Made by a program: the position numbers and the translations under genes
Assembly (NCBI GenBank): GCA_045531935.1
Contig: JAZSEX010000020.1
Location: 1 to 64,000 of the forward strand
Length of the DNA: 64,000 nucleotides
Source of the DNA: UBA8612 sp045531935
GTDB lineage: Bacteria; Bacillota; Clostridia; Oscillospirales; Acutalibacteraceae
Direction of reading: 5' to 3'
Part shown: positions 25,124 through 33,700 of the stretch, one piece after another
How the letters are laid out: each line of letters starts with the position of its first letter
Numbering within the stretch: position 1 is the stretch's first letter
The notes under the pieces: model-generated
The model's input: only the letters and a program-made list of their open reading frames with translations
Database searches by the model: none
Told to the model about the DNA's origin: nothing

Positions 25124-27532
25124 TCACTGTGCATAATCGTGCACGGATACACCTTTTTCTTCGATAGGTGCTTTGACTTTTTTTCGTTTGTCTTCACCGC
25201 CGCCCGGCATTCTGACAAGTGCAGTTTCAAGCACCTTCATAACGTCGCTGACGGAAACAAACTCAACGTTTTCTTTAACTATTGTTTCAACCTCATCAAG
25301 GTCGGAAATATTACGCTGAGGTATGATAATCTGCTTTACACCTGCAAGGTAAGCCGCCATAGACTTCTCTTTGAGTCCGCCGATAGGAAGTACTCTGCCC
25401 CTGAGAGTAACTTCACCCGTCATTGCAACACTTGCCTTAACGGCAATACCGGTAAGTGCGGAAACAAGGGCTGTAGTTATAGTGATACCTGCAGAAGGTC
25501 CGTCCTTGGGTACAGCACCCTCCGGAAAATGCAGGTGAATATCCTTATTTTTGTAGAAATCGGGGTCAATTCCGAGCTGTGCGGCACGGCTGCGTATAAA
25601 GCTGACTGCAGCGTGTGCAGACTCCTTCATAACATCTCCGAGTGAACCTGTAAGCTCAAGCTTACCTGTACCGTCAAGCACTGCAGCTTCAACGTCGAGC
25701 ATCTCGCCGCCGACAGCAGTCCAAGCAAGACCTCTTGCGACACCGACCTCGTCCTTCACAAACTTATCTTCACGGCGGTATTTGCGTGTGCCGAGCACTG
25801 TTTCAAGGTCAGCAGGCTTTACGCTGAAGCACTTTGCACCGTCGGCAACGGCAACTGCACCCTTACGGCATACAGAAGCCAGCTCTCTTTCAAGCTTACG
25901 CACGCCTGCTTCACGTGTATATCCGTCAATAATTTCACGCAGAGCCGCATCGCTTACACGCAGTGTGCGTCCGTTGAGGCCGTGACGCTTTGCCTGCTTT
26001 GGAAGCAGGTGCTTCTTTGCGATATTGAATTTTTCCTGAGCAGTATAACTGCCGAGCTCAATTATTTCCATTCTGTCCTTGAGAGGTCCCGGAATTGCAT
26101 CGCGGTCGTTTGCCGTTGTAATAAACAGCACCTTACTCAGGTCAAACGGAAGCTCAATATAATGGTCGCGGAAAGTGTCATTCTGCTCACCGTCGAGCAC
26201 TTCAAGCAGAGCAGACGACGGGTCACCCTTATAGTCTGCACCGAGCTTGTCTATTTCATCAAGCAGGATAAGCGGATTACAGCTGCCTGCGTGAGTAATT
26301 GCATTGATAATTCTGCCGGGCATTGCACCGATATAGGTCTTTCTGTGACCTCTGATTTCGGCTTCATCTCTTACACCGCCGAGTGAAACACGGGCATATT
26401 TTCTGCCCATAGCCTGAGCAACAGAGCGTGCGATAGAAGTTTTACCTACACCGGGAGGACCGACAAGGCAGATAATCTGACCCTTGATATCGGGTGAAAG
26501 CTTACGCACGGCAAGCATTTCTATCATTCTCTGCTTGACCTTTTCGAGGCCGTAGTGGTCATCATCAAGCACTTTTCTCGCCTTCTGCAGGTCAAACGAA
26601 TCCTCGGTATAAACACCCCAAGGGAGTGCGATGCAGGTTTCGAGATAAGTGCGGATAACCATAGCCTCGGGGGAGGATTTGTTGGTTTTATCAAGCCTTG
26701 AGCACTCCTGCAGAAGCTTTTTGCGTACGTCATTGCTTACGTCAAGTGCCTCAATCTGCTCACGGAAAATCGCAGCTTCATCAGCCTCTTCACCGTCAAG
26801 CTCGACAGATATTGCTCTCATCTGCTCACGCAGATAGTACTCACGCTGATTCTGGTCAATCTGCTCCTGAACCTTATCCTGAATATCCTCTTCAATCTTG
26901 AGAATCTGAGCTTCACTACGGAGAATCGCACAAAGCTTTTCCATACGGCGTAAAGGATTCAGCTCGCAAAGAACAATCTGCTTTTTAGCAGCATCAATAG
27001 CCGTGTTGCTTGCAATAAAGTCCGCAAGCACACCGGGATCCTCCTGTGAAAGCACATCAAGAATAAAATCGGTAGGCATATTCGGCACAAAAAGCGAATA
27101 CTCCTGAAAATCATCCTTACATACACGGACAAGTGCCTGAGCATAGTCCTTGTCTTCGGATTTGATACGGGTTGTTGTACGCTGCTGAACAAGCGCTACG
27201 AGGTGAGGTGCAGTACGCTGAAACTCAACAACACTGCCTCGGCTGATACCTTCAACGGCAACACGAAGATTCTCATTGTTGGGAGAACTGAGAATCTGTT
27301 GAACATCACAGATAACGCCCATCGGATAAAACTCATCGGGGCTTGTCGGCTGCTCTGTGCGAAGGTCACGCTGCATTACGAGAAAAACCTCGCGGTTACC
27401 TGCCATAGCTGCCTTAAGTGCAGATATAGACTGCTTGCGGCTGACCTCAAAATGAAGCTGCATATCAGGGAACACAGCCATGCCACGGATGGCGACTGTG
27501 GGTATTGAACGTAAAATTACATCTCTTGCCAT
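25124..27532 (-). CDS. lon: ATP-dependent Lon protease
   Basis: 802 residues, ATG at 27532. N-terminal substrate-recognition domain (starting RSIPTVAIRGMAVFPDMQLHF), AAA+ domain with GPPGVGKTS and LDEIDKLG, and a C-terminal serine-lysine protease domain with Ser680 in PKDGPSAGI and the catalytic lysine in GGLKEK. Degrades misfolded and regulatory proteins as a hexamer. Full length. Transcribed from the promoter at 27603-27631 with engB, lysA and the GH36 gene; unusual palindromes lie upstream. Confidence 0.97.
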   Translation of the reverse strand: MARDVILRSIPTVAIRGMAVFPDMQLHFEVSRKQSISALKAAMAGNREVFLVMQRDLRTEQPTSPDEFYPMGVICDVQQILSSPNNENLRVAVEGISRGSVVEFQRTAPHLVALVQQRTTTRIKSEDKDYAQALVRVCKDDFQEYSLFVPNMPTDFILDVLSQEDPGVLADFIASNTAIDAAKKQIVLCELNPLRRMEKLCAILRSEAQILKIEEDIQDKVQEQIDQNQREYYLREQMRAISVELDGEEADEAAIFREQIEALDVSNDVRKKLLQECSRLDKTNKSSPEAMVIRTYLETCIALPWGVYTEDSFDLQKARKVLDDDHYGLEKVKQRMIEMLAVRKLSPDIKGQIICLVGPPGVGKTSIARSVAQAMGRKYARVSLGGVRDEAEIRGHRKTYIGAMPGRIINAITHAGSCNPLILLDEIDKLGADYKGDPSSALLEVLDGEQNDTFRDHYIELPFDLSKVLFITTANDRDAIPGPLKDRMEIIELGSYTAQEKFNIAKKHLLPKQAKRHGLNGRTLRVSDAALREIIDGYTREAGVRKLERELASVCRKGAVAVADGAKCFSVKPADLETVLGTRKYRREDKFVKDEVGVARGLAWTAVGGEMLDVEAAVLDGTGKLELTGSLGDVMKESAHAAVSFIRSRAAQLGIDPDFYKNKDIHLHFPEGAVPKDGPSAGITITTALVSALTGIAVKASVAMTGEVTLRGRVLPIGGLKEKSMAAYLAGVKQIIIPQRNISDLDEVETIVKENVEFVSVSDVMKVLETALVRMPGGGEDKRKKVKAPIEEKGVSVHDYAQ

Positions 27533-27602
27533 TTCTTCTTTGTTTCCTTTCGTTTCATACGGTATAATACGCGTATGTAAACTTCTATCTATATAGGTGG
27601 AT

Positions 27603-27631
27603 ATTTTAACACAAAGACTTTTTTAAGTCAA
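27603..27631 (-). promoter_or_regulatory. Sigma-A-type promoter of lon
   Basis: Minus strand: TTGACT (27631-27626), 17-bp spacer, TAAAAT (27608-27603), 71 bp upstream of the lon start. Confidence 0.7.
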
Positions 27632-27673
27632 CTACAATATATGGATAACGAAAAAACGAAGCACAATATCTAC

Positions 27674-27693
27674 GTAAAGTGTATATACTTTAC
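27674..27693. promoter_or_regulatory. Palindrome GTAAAG-N8-CTTTAC, copy 1
   Basis: GTAAAGTGTATATACTTTAC, 20 bp; extends to CGTAAAG...CTTTACG (27673-27694). A second element with the same arms and spacer lies at 27809-27828, as expected of a repressor or activator site pair. Confidence 0.5.
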
Positions 27694-27764
27694 GCTTTTA
27701 CAAAAAATCCAAAAAATATCAAAACTTTGAAAAAACCTAAATAAATGGCTATATGTAGCGGTTT

Positions 27765-27779
27765 TGACAATTATTATCA
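27765..27779. promoter_or_regulatory. Fur-family-like 7-1-7 box
   Basis: TGACAATTATTATCA differs at one base from the TGATAATnATTATCA consensus. It lies ~135 bp upstream of the lon promoter, too far for simple repression. Could be chance in AT-rich DNA. Confidence 0.3.
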
Positions 27780-27808
27780 ATTACACATTTTTTGATTTTA
27801 AGGTATTT

Positions 27809-27828
27809 GTAAAGTTCAGTATCTTTAC
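27809..27828. promoter_or_regulatory. Palindrome GTAAAG-N8-CTTTAC, copy 2
   Basis: GTAAAGTTCAGTATCTTTAC, 20 bp, identical arms and spacing to the copy 135 bp closer to lon. It sits just past the GH43 terminator. Confidence 0.5.
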
Positions 27829-27840
27829 GGTTTGATTTTT

Positions 27841-27874
27841 CAAAACAAAATCCGCTCTGTCTGCACAGAGCGGA
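27841..27874 (-). terminator. Rho-independent terminator after the GH43-like gene
   Basis: TCCGCTCTGT and ACAGAGCGGA form a 10-bp perfect stem with a 4-base loop, followed on the minus strand by TTTTGTTTTG. Confidence 0.88.
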
Positions 27875-27881
27875 AAAAGCA

Positions 27882-28805
27882 TCATATTTTCTTAAGTCTT
27901 TCGTATTCTTCGTCGGTTATTTCAATAATTCCACCGTGTTTGAAGCCGTAAGGAAAGCTGAAAGCATCATCCGAACGGACAAAATCGTTAGCACCCGGCT
28001 CTGATGCAATAAACGGCACGTAACCCATTTTTGACTTTTCACAACCGAAGAAATCGATCATCAGGCACCATCTGCCGTCGGGAAGTGTGAGCGTTGTAGG
28101 CGCTTCATAAGCACCGGGAGCCTCGAGCGTAGACATCAGCTTTTCAAAGCTTTCGTCGTGTTCAAACGGCCCGTAAAGATTATCGGAAACCGAATGCATA
28201 TTCATCGGCGGTCTGTCGGAATTTTTATAGAAGAGATGATATTTACCGCCTGCTTTTACAATATGAGAGTCAAGAATCTCGTTATCCTTTGTAAAATACA
28301 GCTTCGGCTCTGAAAATGTCTCAAAATCTTTGGTTGTACAGCAGTAAATCGACATATGCGTAAAATTGTCTTGTGCTACCGTTGAGCCCCAATGAATAAG
28401 GTACTCTTCATTTTCCTCATCAAAGAAAATTTCGGGTGCCCACAGACAGCCGAAATCGTCTCTGCCGAAGTATATCAGCTTCTGCTCGGAGAAATTGACG
28501 AGGTCATCCGTACGCCACATTGAAAGGCACTTGCTACCCGTGCTGTTTACCTTTTTCCAGTCGACCCAATAGTTTTCGTCCATTATGTTTGCAATACAAA
28601 GGTCGGTTGTAAGAATTACAAACCCGCCTGTATGCAGTCTTATTATCTCAATATCACGGCAGCCGCAAGTGCCCATAGTGCTTGTGAGAATAGGCTCACC
28701 GCCGTTTACCTTTTCCCAAGTAAAGCCGTCTTTACTGACGGAAAAATAGACCTGTTCACCGTCAGGTGTAATTTTTTCTTTGAAATGGGTAAACAGATAA
28801 GGCAT
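27882..28805 (-). CDS. GH43-like five-bladed beta-propeller glycosidase
   Basis: 307 residues, ATG at 28805 after AAAGGGG. Propeller repeats are visible: VYFSVSKDGFTWEKVNGGEPIL, MWRTDDLVNFSE, CLWAPEIFFDEENEEYLIHW, IYCCTTKDFETFSEPKLYF, DSHIVKAGGKYHLFYKN, YEAPTTLTLPDGRWCLMID. Typical targets are arabino- or xylo-oligosaccharides. No signal peptide, so it would act on imported oligomers. The catalytic triad is less obvious than in the GH43 gene at 29724. It is divergent from the IolB-like gene with back-to-back promoters. Confidence 0.82.
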   Translation of the reverse strand: MPYLFTHFKEKITPDGEQVYFSVSKDGFTWEKVNGGEPILTSTMGTCGCRDIEIIRLHTGGFVILTTDLCIANIMDENYWVDWKKVNSTGSKCLSMWRTDDLVNFSEQKLIYFGRDDFGCLWAPEIFFDEENEEYLIHWGSTVAQDNFTHMSIYCCTTKDFETFSEPKLYFTKDNEILDSHIVKAGGKYHLFYKNSDRPPMNMHSVSDNLYGPFEHDESFEKLMSTLEAPGAYEAPTTLTLPDGRWCLMIDFFGCEKSKMGYVPFIASEPGANDFVRSDDAFSFPYGFKHGGIIEITDEEYERLKKI

Positions 28806-28835
28806 AAAACCGCCCCTTTCCGCAAATATATTACA

Positions 28836-28864
28836 ATTTTAGCAAATGAAAAAAAGAAATGCAA
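28836..28864 (-). promoter_or_regulatory. Sigma-A-type promoter of the GH43-like gene
   Basis: Minus strand: TTGCAT (28864-28859), 17-bp spacer, TAAAAT (28841-28836). The -35 boxes of this and the divergent promoter are only 14 bp apart, so one regulator could control both. Confidence 0.6.
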
Positions 28865-28878
28865 GATGCAGTCGTCTA

Positions 28879-28907
28879 TTGACTTGCAATTAATATAATA
28901 TTATACT
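28879..28907 (+). promoter_or_regulatory. Sigma-A-type promoter of the IolB-like/GH43 operon
   Basis: TTGACT (28879-28884), 17-bp spacer, TATACT (28902-28907), 40 bp upstream of the start codon. Confidence 0.7.
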
Positions 28908-28947
28908 TGAATGTAATGAACAAATTCACTTATAAGGACTGATTAAA

Positions 28948-29721
28948 ATGTTTGATTACCCCGAATTTGACAGCAACGGCATTCTCACACTCTGTGAGAT
29001 GGGCGGTAAAAACGCTGAAATGCTCATGACAATAAAAGTAAAAAAATTCAAAGAAAACGAAACAATCGAAGTATTTGACGAAATTTGCGAAACGGCATTT
29101 TTAATTCAGAGAGGCAACGCAGAAATATCGTGGAACGGCAAGACTGAAAAAATGGTACGCCGTGATCCGTTTGAAAAGAAGCCTTACTGCCTGCACGTAC
29201 CGAGAAAGACAAAGGTAAGCATTACAGCAGTTGAAGGCACTGAAATACTTATTCAGCAGACTGACAACGAGCGTGATTTTGAGCCCGTTTTCTATACACC
29301 CGATATGTGCCTTTACCAGGAATTCGGTAAGGGTCAGTGGGGCGGCACAGGCCACAGAATCTGCTCTACTCTTTTCGATTATGACAATGCACCGTACTCA
29401 AATATGGTGCTCGGTGAAGTCTTCAATCAGCCCGGCAAATGGTCGAGTTATCCCCCGCATCATCACCCGCAGCCCGAGGTTTATTACTATCAGTTTGACA
29501 AGCCGCAGGGCTTCGGTGCCTGCTTTATAGGCGATAACGTATTCAAGAGCACTCACGGCTCAGCTTCATTTATCACTGACGGTAACGACCATCAGCAGGT
29601 AGTAGCCCCCGGCTATGAGATGTGCTACGTATGGATGATACGTCACCTTGAAAATGACCCGTGGTACAAAACAACACGCTTCTATGCACCCGAGCATGAG
29701 TGGCTGACCAAGGAGAACTGA
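28948..29721 (+). CDS. IolB-family isomerase (5-deoxy-glucuronate isomerase-like)
   Basis: 257 residues, ATG at 28948 after AAGGAC. Bicupin fold with the metal-binding segment WSSYPPHHHPQPEVYYYQF (~163-181) and a late DGNDHQQVVAPGY with another His, as in IolB. IolB isomerises 5-deoxy-glucuronate in myo-inositol breakdown, but no other iol gene is present; the gene is coupled to a GH43 glycosidase (2-base gap), so a plant-sugar-derived uronic or keto-sugar substrate is possible. Slightly shorter than some IolB proteins. Substrate unproven. Confidence 0.85.
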   Translation: MFDYPEFDSNGILTLCEMGGKNAEMLMTIKVKKFKENETIEVFDEICETAFLIQRGNAEISWNGKTEKMVRRDPFEKKPYCLHVPRKTKVSITAVEGTEILIQQTDNERDFEPVFYTPDMCLYQEFGKGQWGGTGHRICSTLFDYDNAPYSNMVLGEVFNQPGKWSSYPPHHHPQPEVYYYQFDKPQGFGACFIGDNVFKSTHGSASFITDGNDHQQVVAPGYEMCYVWMIRHLENDPWYKTTRFYAPEHEWLTKEN

Positions 29722-29723
29722 AA

Positions 29724-30569
29724 ATGAAAAACAAAGATATCCATATCCGTGATCCGTTTATACTCGTTCACAACGATAAATATTATATGTACGGAACAAG
29801 AGGTGCGAATTTCGGTCAGTGCGTAGGCGGTGTTGACGTATATATCGGCACCGATCTTGAAAACTGGTCTGACCCGATAGCTGTTTTCGACAGCGAAAAA
29901 TACAGCCTCAACAAGCAGGCAAACTGGGCACCCGAGGTTCATAGATTTGAAGACAAATTCTATATGCTCGCAACCTTTATGAAGCCCGACGGACTTCGCG
30001 GCACATATATTCTTATAAGTGACAGTCCGGAAGGTGAGTTTGTGCCGCTCACAGGTAAGGCAATCACACCGGAAGGCTGGGAATGTCTTGACGGCACGCT
30101 TTATATTGAGGACGGTACACCCTACTGCGTATTCTGTCACGAGCACACACAGATTCTTGACGGCACAATAAACTATATGCAGCTTTCCCAAGACCTGAAA
30201 GAAGCTGTCAGCGAGCCTGTTGAAATTTTCAAGGCAAGCTCATTCTGCGGCAAAACCGAGGATGAAGACGACCACTACATAACCGACGGCCCGTTTATGT
30301 ACAGAAAAGCTGACGGCAAGCTTCTTATGATATGGTCAACCTTTGTCAACGGCTATGCACAGTGCGTAGCGGCATCGGACAACGGAAAAATTGACGGCAA
30401 ATGGTCACACCTACCCACTATTTTCGATAAAGACGGCGGGCACGGTATGATATTCACAAGCCTTGAAGGAAAGCTTATGCTGTCACTTCACAGACCTAAC
30501 GGACAGCCGAACGAAAGGCCTGAATTCTTTGAGATAAAAGAAACAGAAAATTCCCTTGAACTGATATAA
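29724..30569 (+). CDS. GH43-family glycosidase
   Basis: 281 residues from the ATG at 29724, chosen for AAGGAGAACTGAAA immediately upstream; an in-frame ATG at 29700 lies inside the previous gene. HIRDPFILVHNDKYYMYGT carries the catalytic-base Asp; NWAPEVHRFEDKFYMLATF holds the middle pKa-modulating position, with Glu instead of the usual Asp; YITDGPFMYRKADGKLLMIW is the general-acid region, reading DGP where most members have EGP. Beta-propeller, cytoplasmic (no signal). Likely trims oligosaccharides in concert with the divergent GH43-like gene. Confidence 0.88.
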   Translation: MKNKDIHIRDPFILVHNDKYYMYGTRGANFGQCVGGVDVYIGTDLENWSDPIAVFDSEKYSLNKQANWAPEVHRFEDKFYMLATFMKPDGLRGTYILISDSPEGEFVPLTGKAITPEGWECLDGTLYIEDGTPYCVFCHEHTQILDGTINYMQLSQDLKEAVSEPVEIFKASSFCGKTEDEDDHYITDGPFMYRKADGKLLMIWSTFVNGYAQCVAASDNGKIDGKWSHLPTIFDKDGGHGMIFTSLEGKLMLSLHRPNGQPNERPEFFEIKETENSLELI

Positions 30570-30571
30570 AA

Positions 30572-30605
30572 GCTGAGCAATCTGATTTACAACAGATTGC
30601 TCAGC
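30572..30605 (+). terminator. Strong stem-loop after the GH43 gene
   Basis: GCTGAGCAATCTG and CAGATTGCTCAGC form a perfect 13-bp stem with an 8-base loop two bases after the stop codon. The tail is TCACTAATAT rather than a T-run, so termination may be partial. Confidence 0.6.
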
Positions 30606-30636
30606 TCACTAATATAACTTAGGTGCTGATTTTAAA

Positions 30637-31602
30637 ATGAAGAGTTTTACTATAAAGCAGAACGATGCCGCACAAAGGCTTGACAAATTTATAACAAAGG
30701 CTGTACCCTTACTGCCCAAAGCTCTGATGTACAAATACATACGCACAAAGCGAATAAAAGTTAACGGCAAACGTGCCGAAATTTCAACAAAACTGCAGAT
30801 AGGCGACCTTGTTGAAATGTATATCAACGATGAGTTTTTTGAGCCAAAGCCCGATAATTACGATTTCCTGCGTGCATCAAAAAATCTCGATATAATCTAT
30901 GAAGACGAAAATATAATTCTGCTCGACAAAAAGGTAGGCTTACTCAGCCACCCGGATGAGGGTGAATACGTAGACACGCTTATCACACGTGTTGAAAGAT
31001 ATCTGTACGAAAAAGGTGAGTACGACCCTAAGGGTGAAAATTCATTTGCACCCGCACTTGCAAACCGTATTGACCGCAACACAGGCGGCATTGTAATTGC
31101 GGCAAAAAATGCTGAGTCACTGCGTATTCTCAACCAAAAAATAAAAGACCGTGAGCTCAGCAAAATCTACCTCTGTCTGGCTCACGGCAGATTTGATAAA
31201 AAAGAAGCCACACTCACCGCATATCTGAAAAAAGACGAAAAGAAAAACAAGGTTCAGGTTTACAACAGTCCGAAGCCCGATGCCAAAGAAATACGCACAA
31301 GGTACAAAGTACTTGACGAAAAAGATGGGCTCAGCCTTGTAAGAGTTGAACTTCTTACAGGCAGAACCCATCAGATAAGAGCACACCTTGCACACATCGG
31401 TCACCCTCTGCTCGGCGACGGAAAATACGGCACTAACGCACTTAACAAAGAAAAAGGCGGATACAAAAAGCAGTGCCTTTATTCATACCGTCTGCAGTTT
31501 ACTTTTACTACCGATGCAGGTATTCTAAACTACCTGAACGGCAGAGCTTTTGAAGCTGAAAACGTATGGTTTGAGCGTGCTTTCTATGAAGGCTCACTCT
31601 GA
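30637..31602 (+). CDS. RluA-family pseudouridine synthase
   Basis: 321 residues, ATG at 30637. N-terminal S4 RNA-binding domain (RLDKFITKAVPLLPKALMYKYIRTKRIKVNG) then the catalytic domain with ANRIDRNTGGIVIAAKN (catalytic Asp) and ELLTGRTHQIRAHLAHIGHPLLGDGKYG. RluC/RluD-type enzymes pseudouridylate 23S rRNA; the exact site cannot be told. Its 3' end overlaps that of ligA by 9 bases (convergent). Confidence 0.92.
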   Translation: MKSFTIKQNDAAQRLDKFITKAVPLLPKALMYKYIRTKRIKVNGKRAEISTKLQIGDLVEMYINDEFFEPKPDNYDFLRASKNLDIIYEDENIILLDKKVGLLSHPDEGEYVDTLITRVERYLYEKGEYDPKGENSFAPALANRIDRNTGGIVIAAKNAESLRILNQKIKDRELSKIYLCLAHGRFDKKEATLTAYLKKDEKKNKVQVYNSPKPDAKEIRTRYKVLDEKDGLSLVRVELLTGRTHQIRAHLAHIGHPLLGDGKYGTNALNKEKGGYKKQCLYSYRLQFTFTTDAGILNYLNGRAFEAENVWFERAFYEGSL

Positions 31603-33576
31603 TACCATAGTGTTAAACTCCTCTTCGTTTATTACGGTAACACCGAGGTCGTTTGCTTTTTTGAGCTTACTGCCTGCATCTTCACCCGCAAGCACAAAGT
31701 CGGTCTTTTTAGAAACCGAAGAAGAAACCTTGCCGCCGAATTTTTCTATAATTTCTGCGGCTTCATTTCGCGTATAGGTAGGCAGAGTGCCTGTAAGGAC
31801 AAAGATTTTACCTGCAAATTTATCACTTTCAATTTCACGAAGTGATTTCATATTCAAACCAAGCTCGGTAAGCTTTTCGATAAGCTCTGCAGTCTGCGGC
31901 ATAGCAAAATACTGTGCAACACTCTCTGCCATAATTCCGCCGAAGCCTTCTATTTTTGAAATATCCTCAACGCTCGCCTGCTGTAAAGCATCCATAGTAA
32001 TGAAGTGCTCGCTCAGAAGCTTTGCGGATTTCTGACCGATATGTCTGATACCCAGACCGAAAATAAGTTTATACAAATCATTTTGCTTTGAATCGGCAAC
32101 AGCCTTTATAAGGTTGTCTGCCGATTTTTTTGCAAAATGTTCAAGACCGATAATATCTTCCGCTTTGAGACGGTAAATATCCTCAACACTCGAAACAAGT
32201 CCGTTATCGACAAAAAGGTCTATATTAGCTTCACCGAGGCTTTCAATATCCATAGCGTCTCTTGAACAAAAATGAATAAGTCTGCGTTTAAGCTGTGCGG
32301 GACAGTCGGAGTTGTTGCAGCGTACAGCCGCCTCACCGTCTTCACGCATAACCTCAGCACCGCATGACGGGCACACCGACGGCAAAGTAAACGTAGGCTC
32401 ACCGCAATGATTTACTACACTGAGCACTTCGGGGATAATATCGCCCGCCTTACGAACGACTATCGTATCACCTACAGCAATCTGCTTTTCGTTTATAAAA
32501 TCCTGATTATGAAGCGTTGCTCGACTTACCGTTGTGCCTGCAAGCTGAATCGGGTCAAATACGGCAGTAGGTGTAAGCACACCTGTTCTGCCGACAGTTA
32601 TTTCTATTTCACGCAATACTGTGCTTTTCTCCTCGGGAGGATACTTGAAAGCAACTGCCCAACGGGGGAATTTTGCCGTGCTTCCCATAGCTTCACGCTT
32701 TGAGAAATCATCAACCTTGATAACAGCACCGTCGATATCAAAAGCAAGCGTGCCACGCATTTCACCGATTCTGTCAACGTGAGCCATTACAGACTCAAAG
32801 TCGGAATGAAGCTCATAACCCGGTACTGTCTTAAAGCCGAGAGAAGCAAGATAATCGAGTGACTCCTTATGTGAGCCGAGAGTTTTGCCCTCAATACGCT
32901 GAATATTGAAAACAAACATATCAAGCCCGCGTGTTGCGGTAACCGATGAATCCTTCTGTCTGAGTGAGCCTGCGGCGGCATTACGTGGATTTTTAAAAGG
33001 CTTCTCCCCTGCCTCATCCTGCCTTAACACAAGCTCTTCAAAGCTGCTGTGAGGCATATACACCTCACCTCTTACCTCTAAAAGAGGCAGTTTTTCGTTG
33101 AGCTCAAGCGGAATTGACTTGATTGTGAGAATATTGTGCGTTACGTCTTCACCGACGTCACCGTCACCGCGGGTAGAGCCGCGTACAAGTCTGCCGTTTT
33201 CATACTCAAGCGAAACAGAAAGGCCGTCAATTTTAGGCTCAACAACATAATTCACTTCACCTGCAGCCTGCTTTACTCTTGAATCAAAGGCAGTAAGTTC
33301 ATCTGCACTGAAAGCGTCAAGCAAGCTCTCCATACGCACACTGTGAACGACGGGAGCAAATTTTTCAGATGCTGTGCCGCCTACACGCTGTGTGGGTGAA
33401 TCGGCAGTTATGAGCTGAGGAAACTCAGCCTCGATGCTCTTAAGCTCACGCATAAGCATATCGTATTCATAGTCCGTTATTTCGGGAGCATCCTCATCAT
33501 AATAACGCTTTATATGATAGTTCAGCTGTTCTTTAAGTTCAGCCGCTCTTTTTCTCATAAGCTCAAAATCCGCCAT
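31594..33576 (-). CDS. ligA: NAD-dependent DNA ligase
   Basis: 660 residues, ATG at 33576 after CGAGGTG. Adenylation domain with nucleotidyl-lysine Lys115 in EPKIDGLS, OB fold, four-Cys zinc finger (CPSC...CNNSDC), HhH repeats and a C-terminal BRCT domain (KFAGKIFVLTGTLPTYTRNEAAEII). Joins Okazaki fragments and repair nicks. Full length. Confidence 0.97.
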   Translation of the reverse strand: MADFELMRKRAAELKEQLNYHIKRYYDEDAPEITDYEYDMLMRELKSIEAEFPQLITADSPTQRVGGTASEKFAPVVHSVRMESLLDAFSADELTAFDSRVKQAAGEVNYVVEPKIDGLSVSLEYENGRLVRGSTRGDGDVGEDVTHNILTIKSIPLELNEKLPLLEVRGEVYMPHSSFEELVLRQDEAGEKPFKNPRNAAAGSLRQKDSSVTATRGLDMFVFNIQRIEGKTLGSHKESLDYLASLGFKTVPGYELHSDFESVMAHVDRIGEMRGTLAFDIDGAVIKVDDFSKREAMGSTAKFPRWAVAFKYPPEEKSTVLREIEITVGRTGVLTPTAVFDPIQLAGTTVSRATLHNQDFINEKQIAVGDTIVVRKAGDIIPEVLSVVNHCGEPTFTLPSVCPSCGAEVMREDGEAAVRCNNSDCPAQLKRRLIHFCSRDAMDIESLGEANIDLFVDNGLVSSVEDIYRLKAEDIIGLEHFAKKSADNLIKAVADSKQNDLYKLIFGLGIRHIGQKSAKLLSEHFITMDALQQASVEDISKIEGFGGIMAESVAQYFAMPQTAELIEKLTELGLNMKSLREIESDKFAGKIFVLTGTLPTYTRNEAAEIIEKFGGKVSSSVSKKTDFVLAGEDAGSKLKKANDLGVTVINEEEFNTMVSE

Positions 33577-33613
33577 AAAAACACCTCGTTGTGCCAGTCT
33601 AAATTATAAATTT

Positions 33614-33642
33614 ATTTTACCAAAAACATAAATATAAATCAA
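33614..33642 (-). promoter_or_regulatory. Sigma-A-type promoter of ligA
   Basis: Minus strand: TTGATT (33642-33637), 17-bp spacer, TAAAAT (33619-33614), 38 bp before the start codon. Confidence 0.6.
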
Positions 33643-33653
33643 CAGAATAAAGC

Positions 33654-33688
33654 ACAAAAAAATCCCGCCCTGCATGAGAGCGGGATTT
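33654..33688 (-). terminator. Rho-independent terminator after the lipoprotein gene
   Basis: AAATCCCGC and GCGGGATTT form the stem; TTTTTTTGTGC follows on the minus strand. Confidence 0.88.
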
Positions 33689-33700
33689 GTATGTTTGGTT

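Larger units (their letters stand above)
27533..27881. other. Long upstream region of lon
   Basis: 349 bp of AT-rich sequence without an ORF. From lon outward it holds the promoter, CATACG/CGTATG (27555-27576), two GTAAAG-N8-CTTTAC palindromes (27674-27693, 27809-27828), a Fur-box-like 7-1-7 sequence (27765-27779) and the GH43 terminator (27841-27874). No CIRCE or clear CtsR box was seen. Confidence 0.6.

Noticed and set aside
27765..27779. Treating the Fur-like 7-1-7 box as a firm iron-regulator site
   Set aside because: One mismatch in strongly AT-rich DNA and far from the lon promoter; listed only as tentative.
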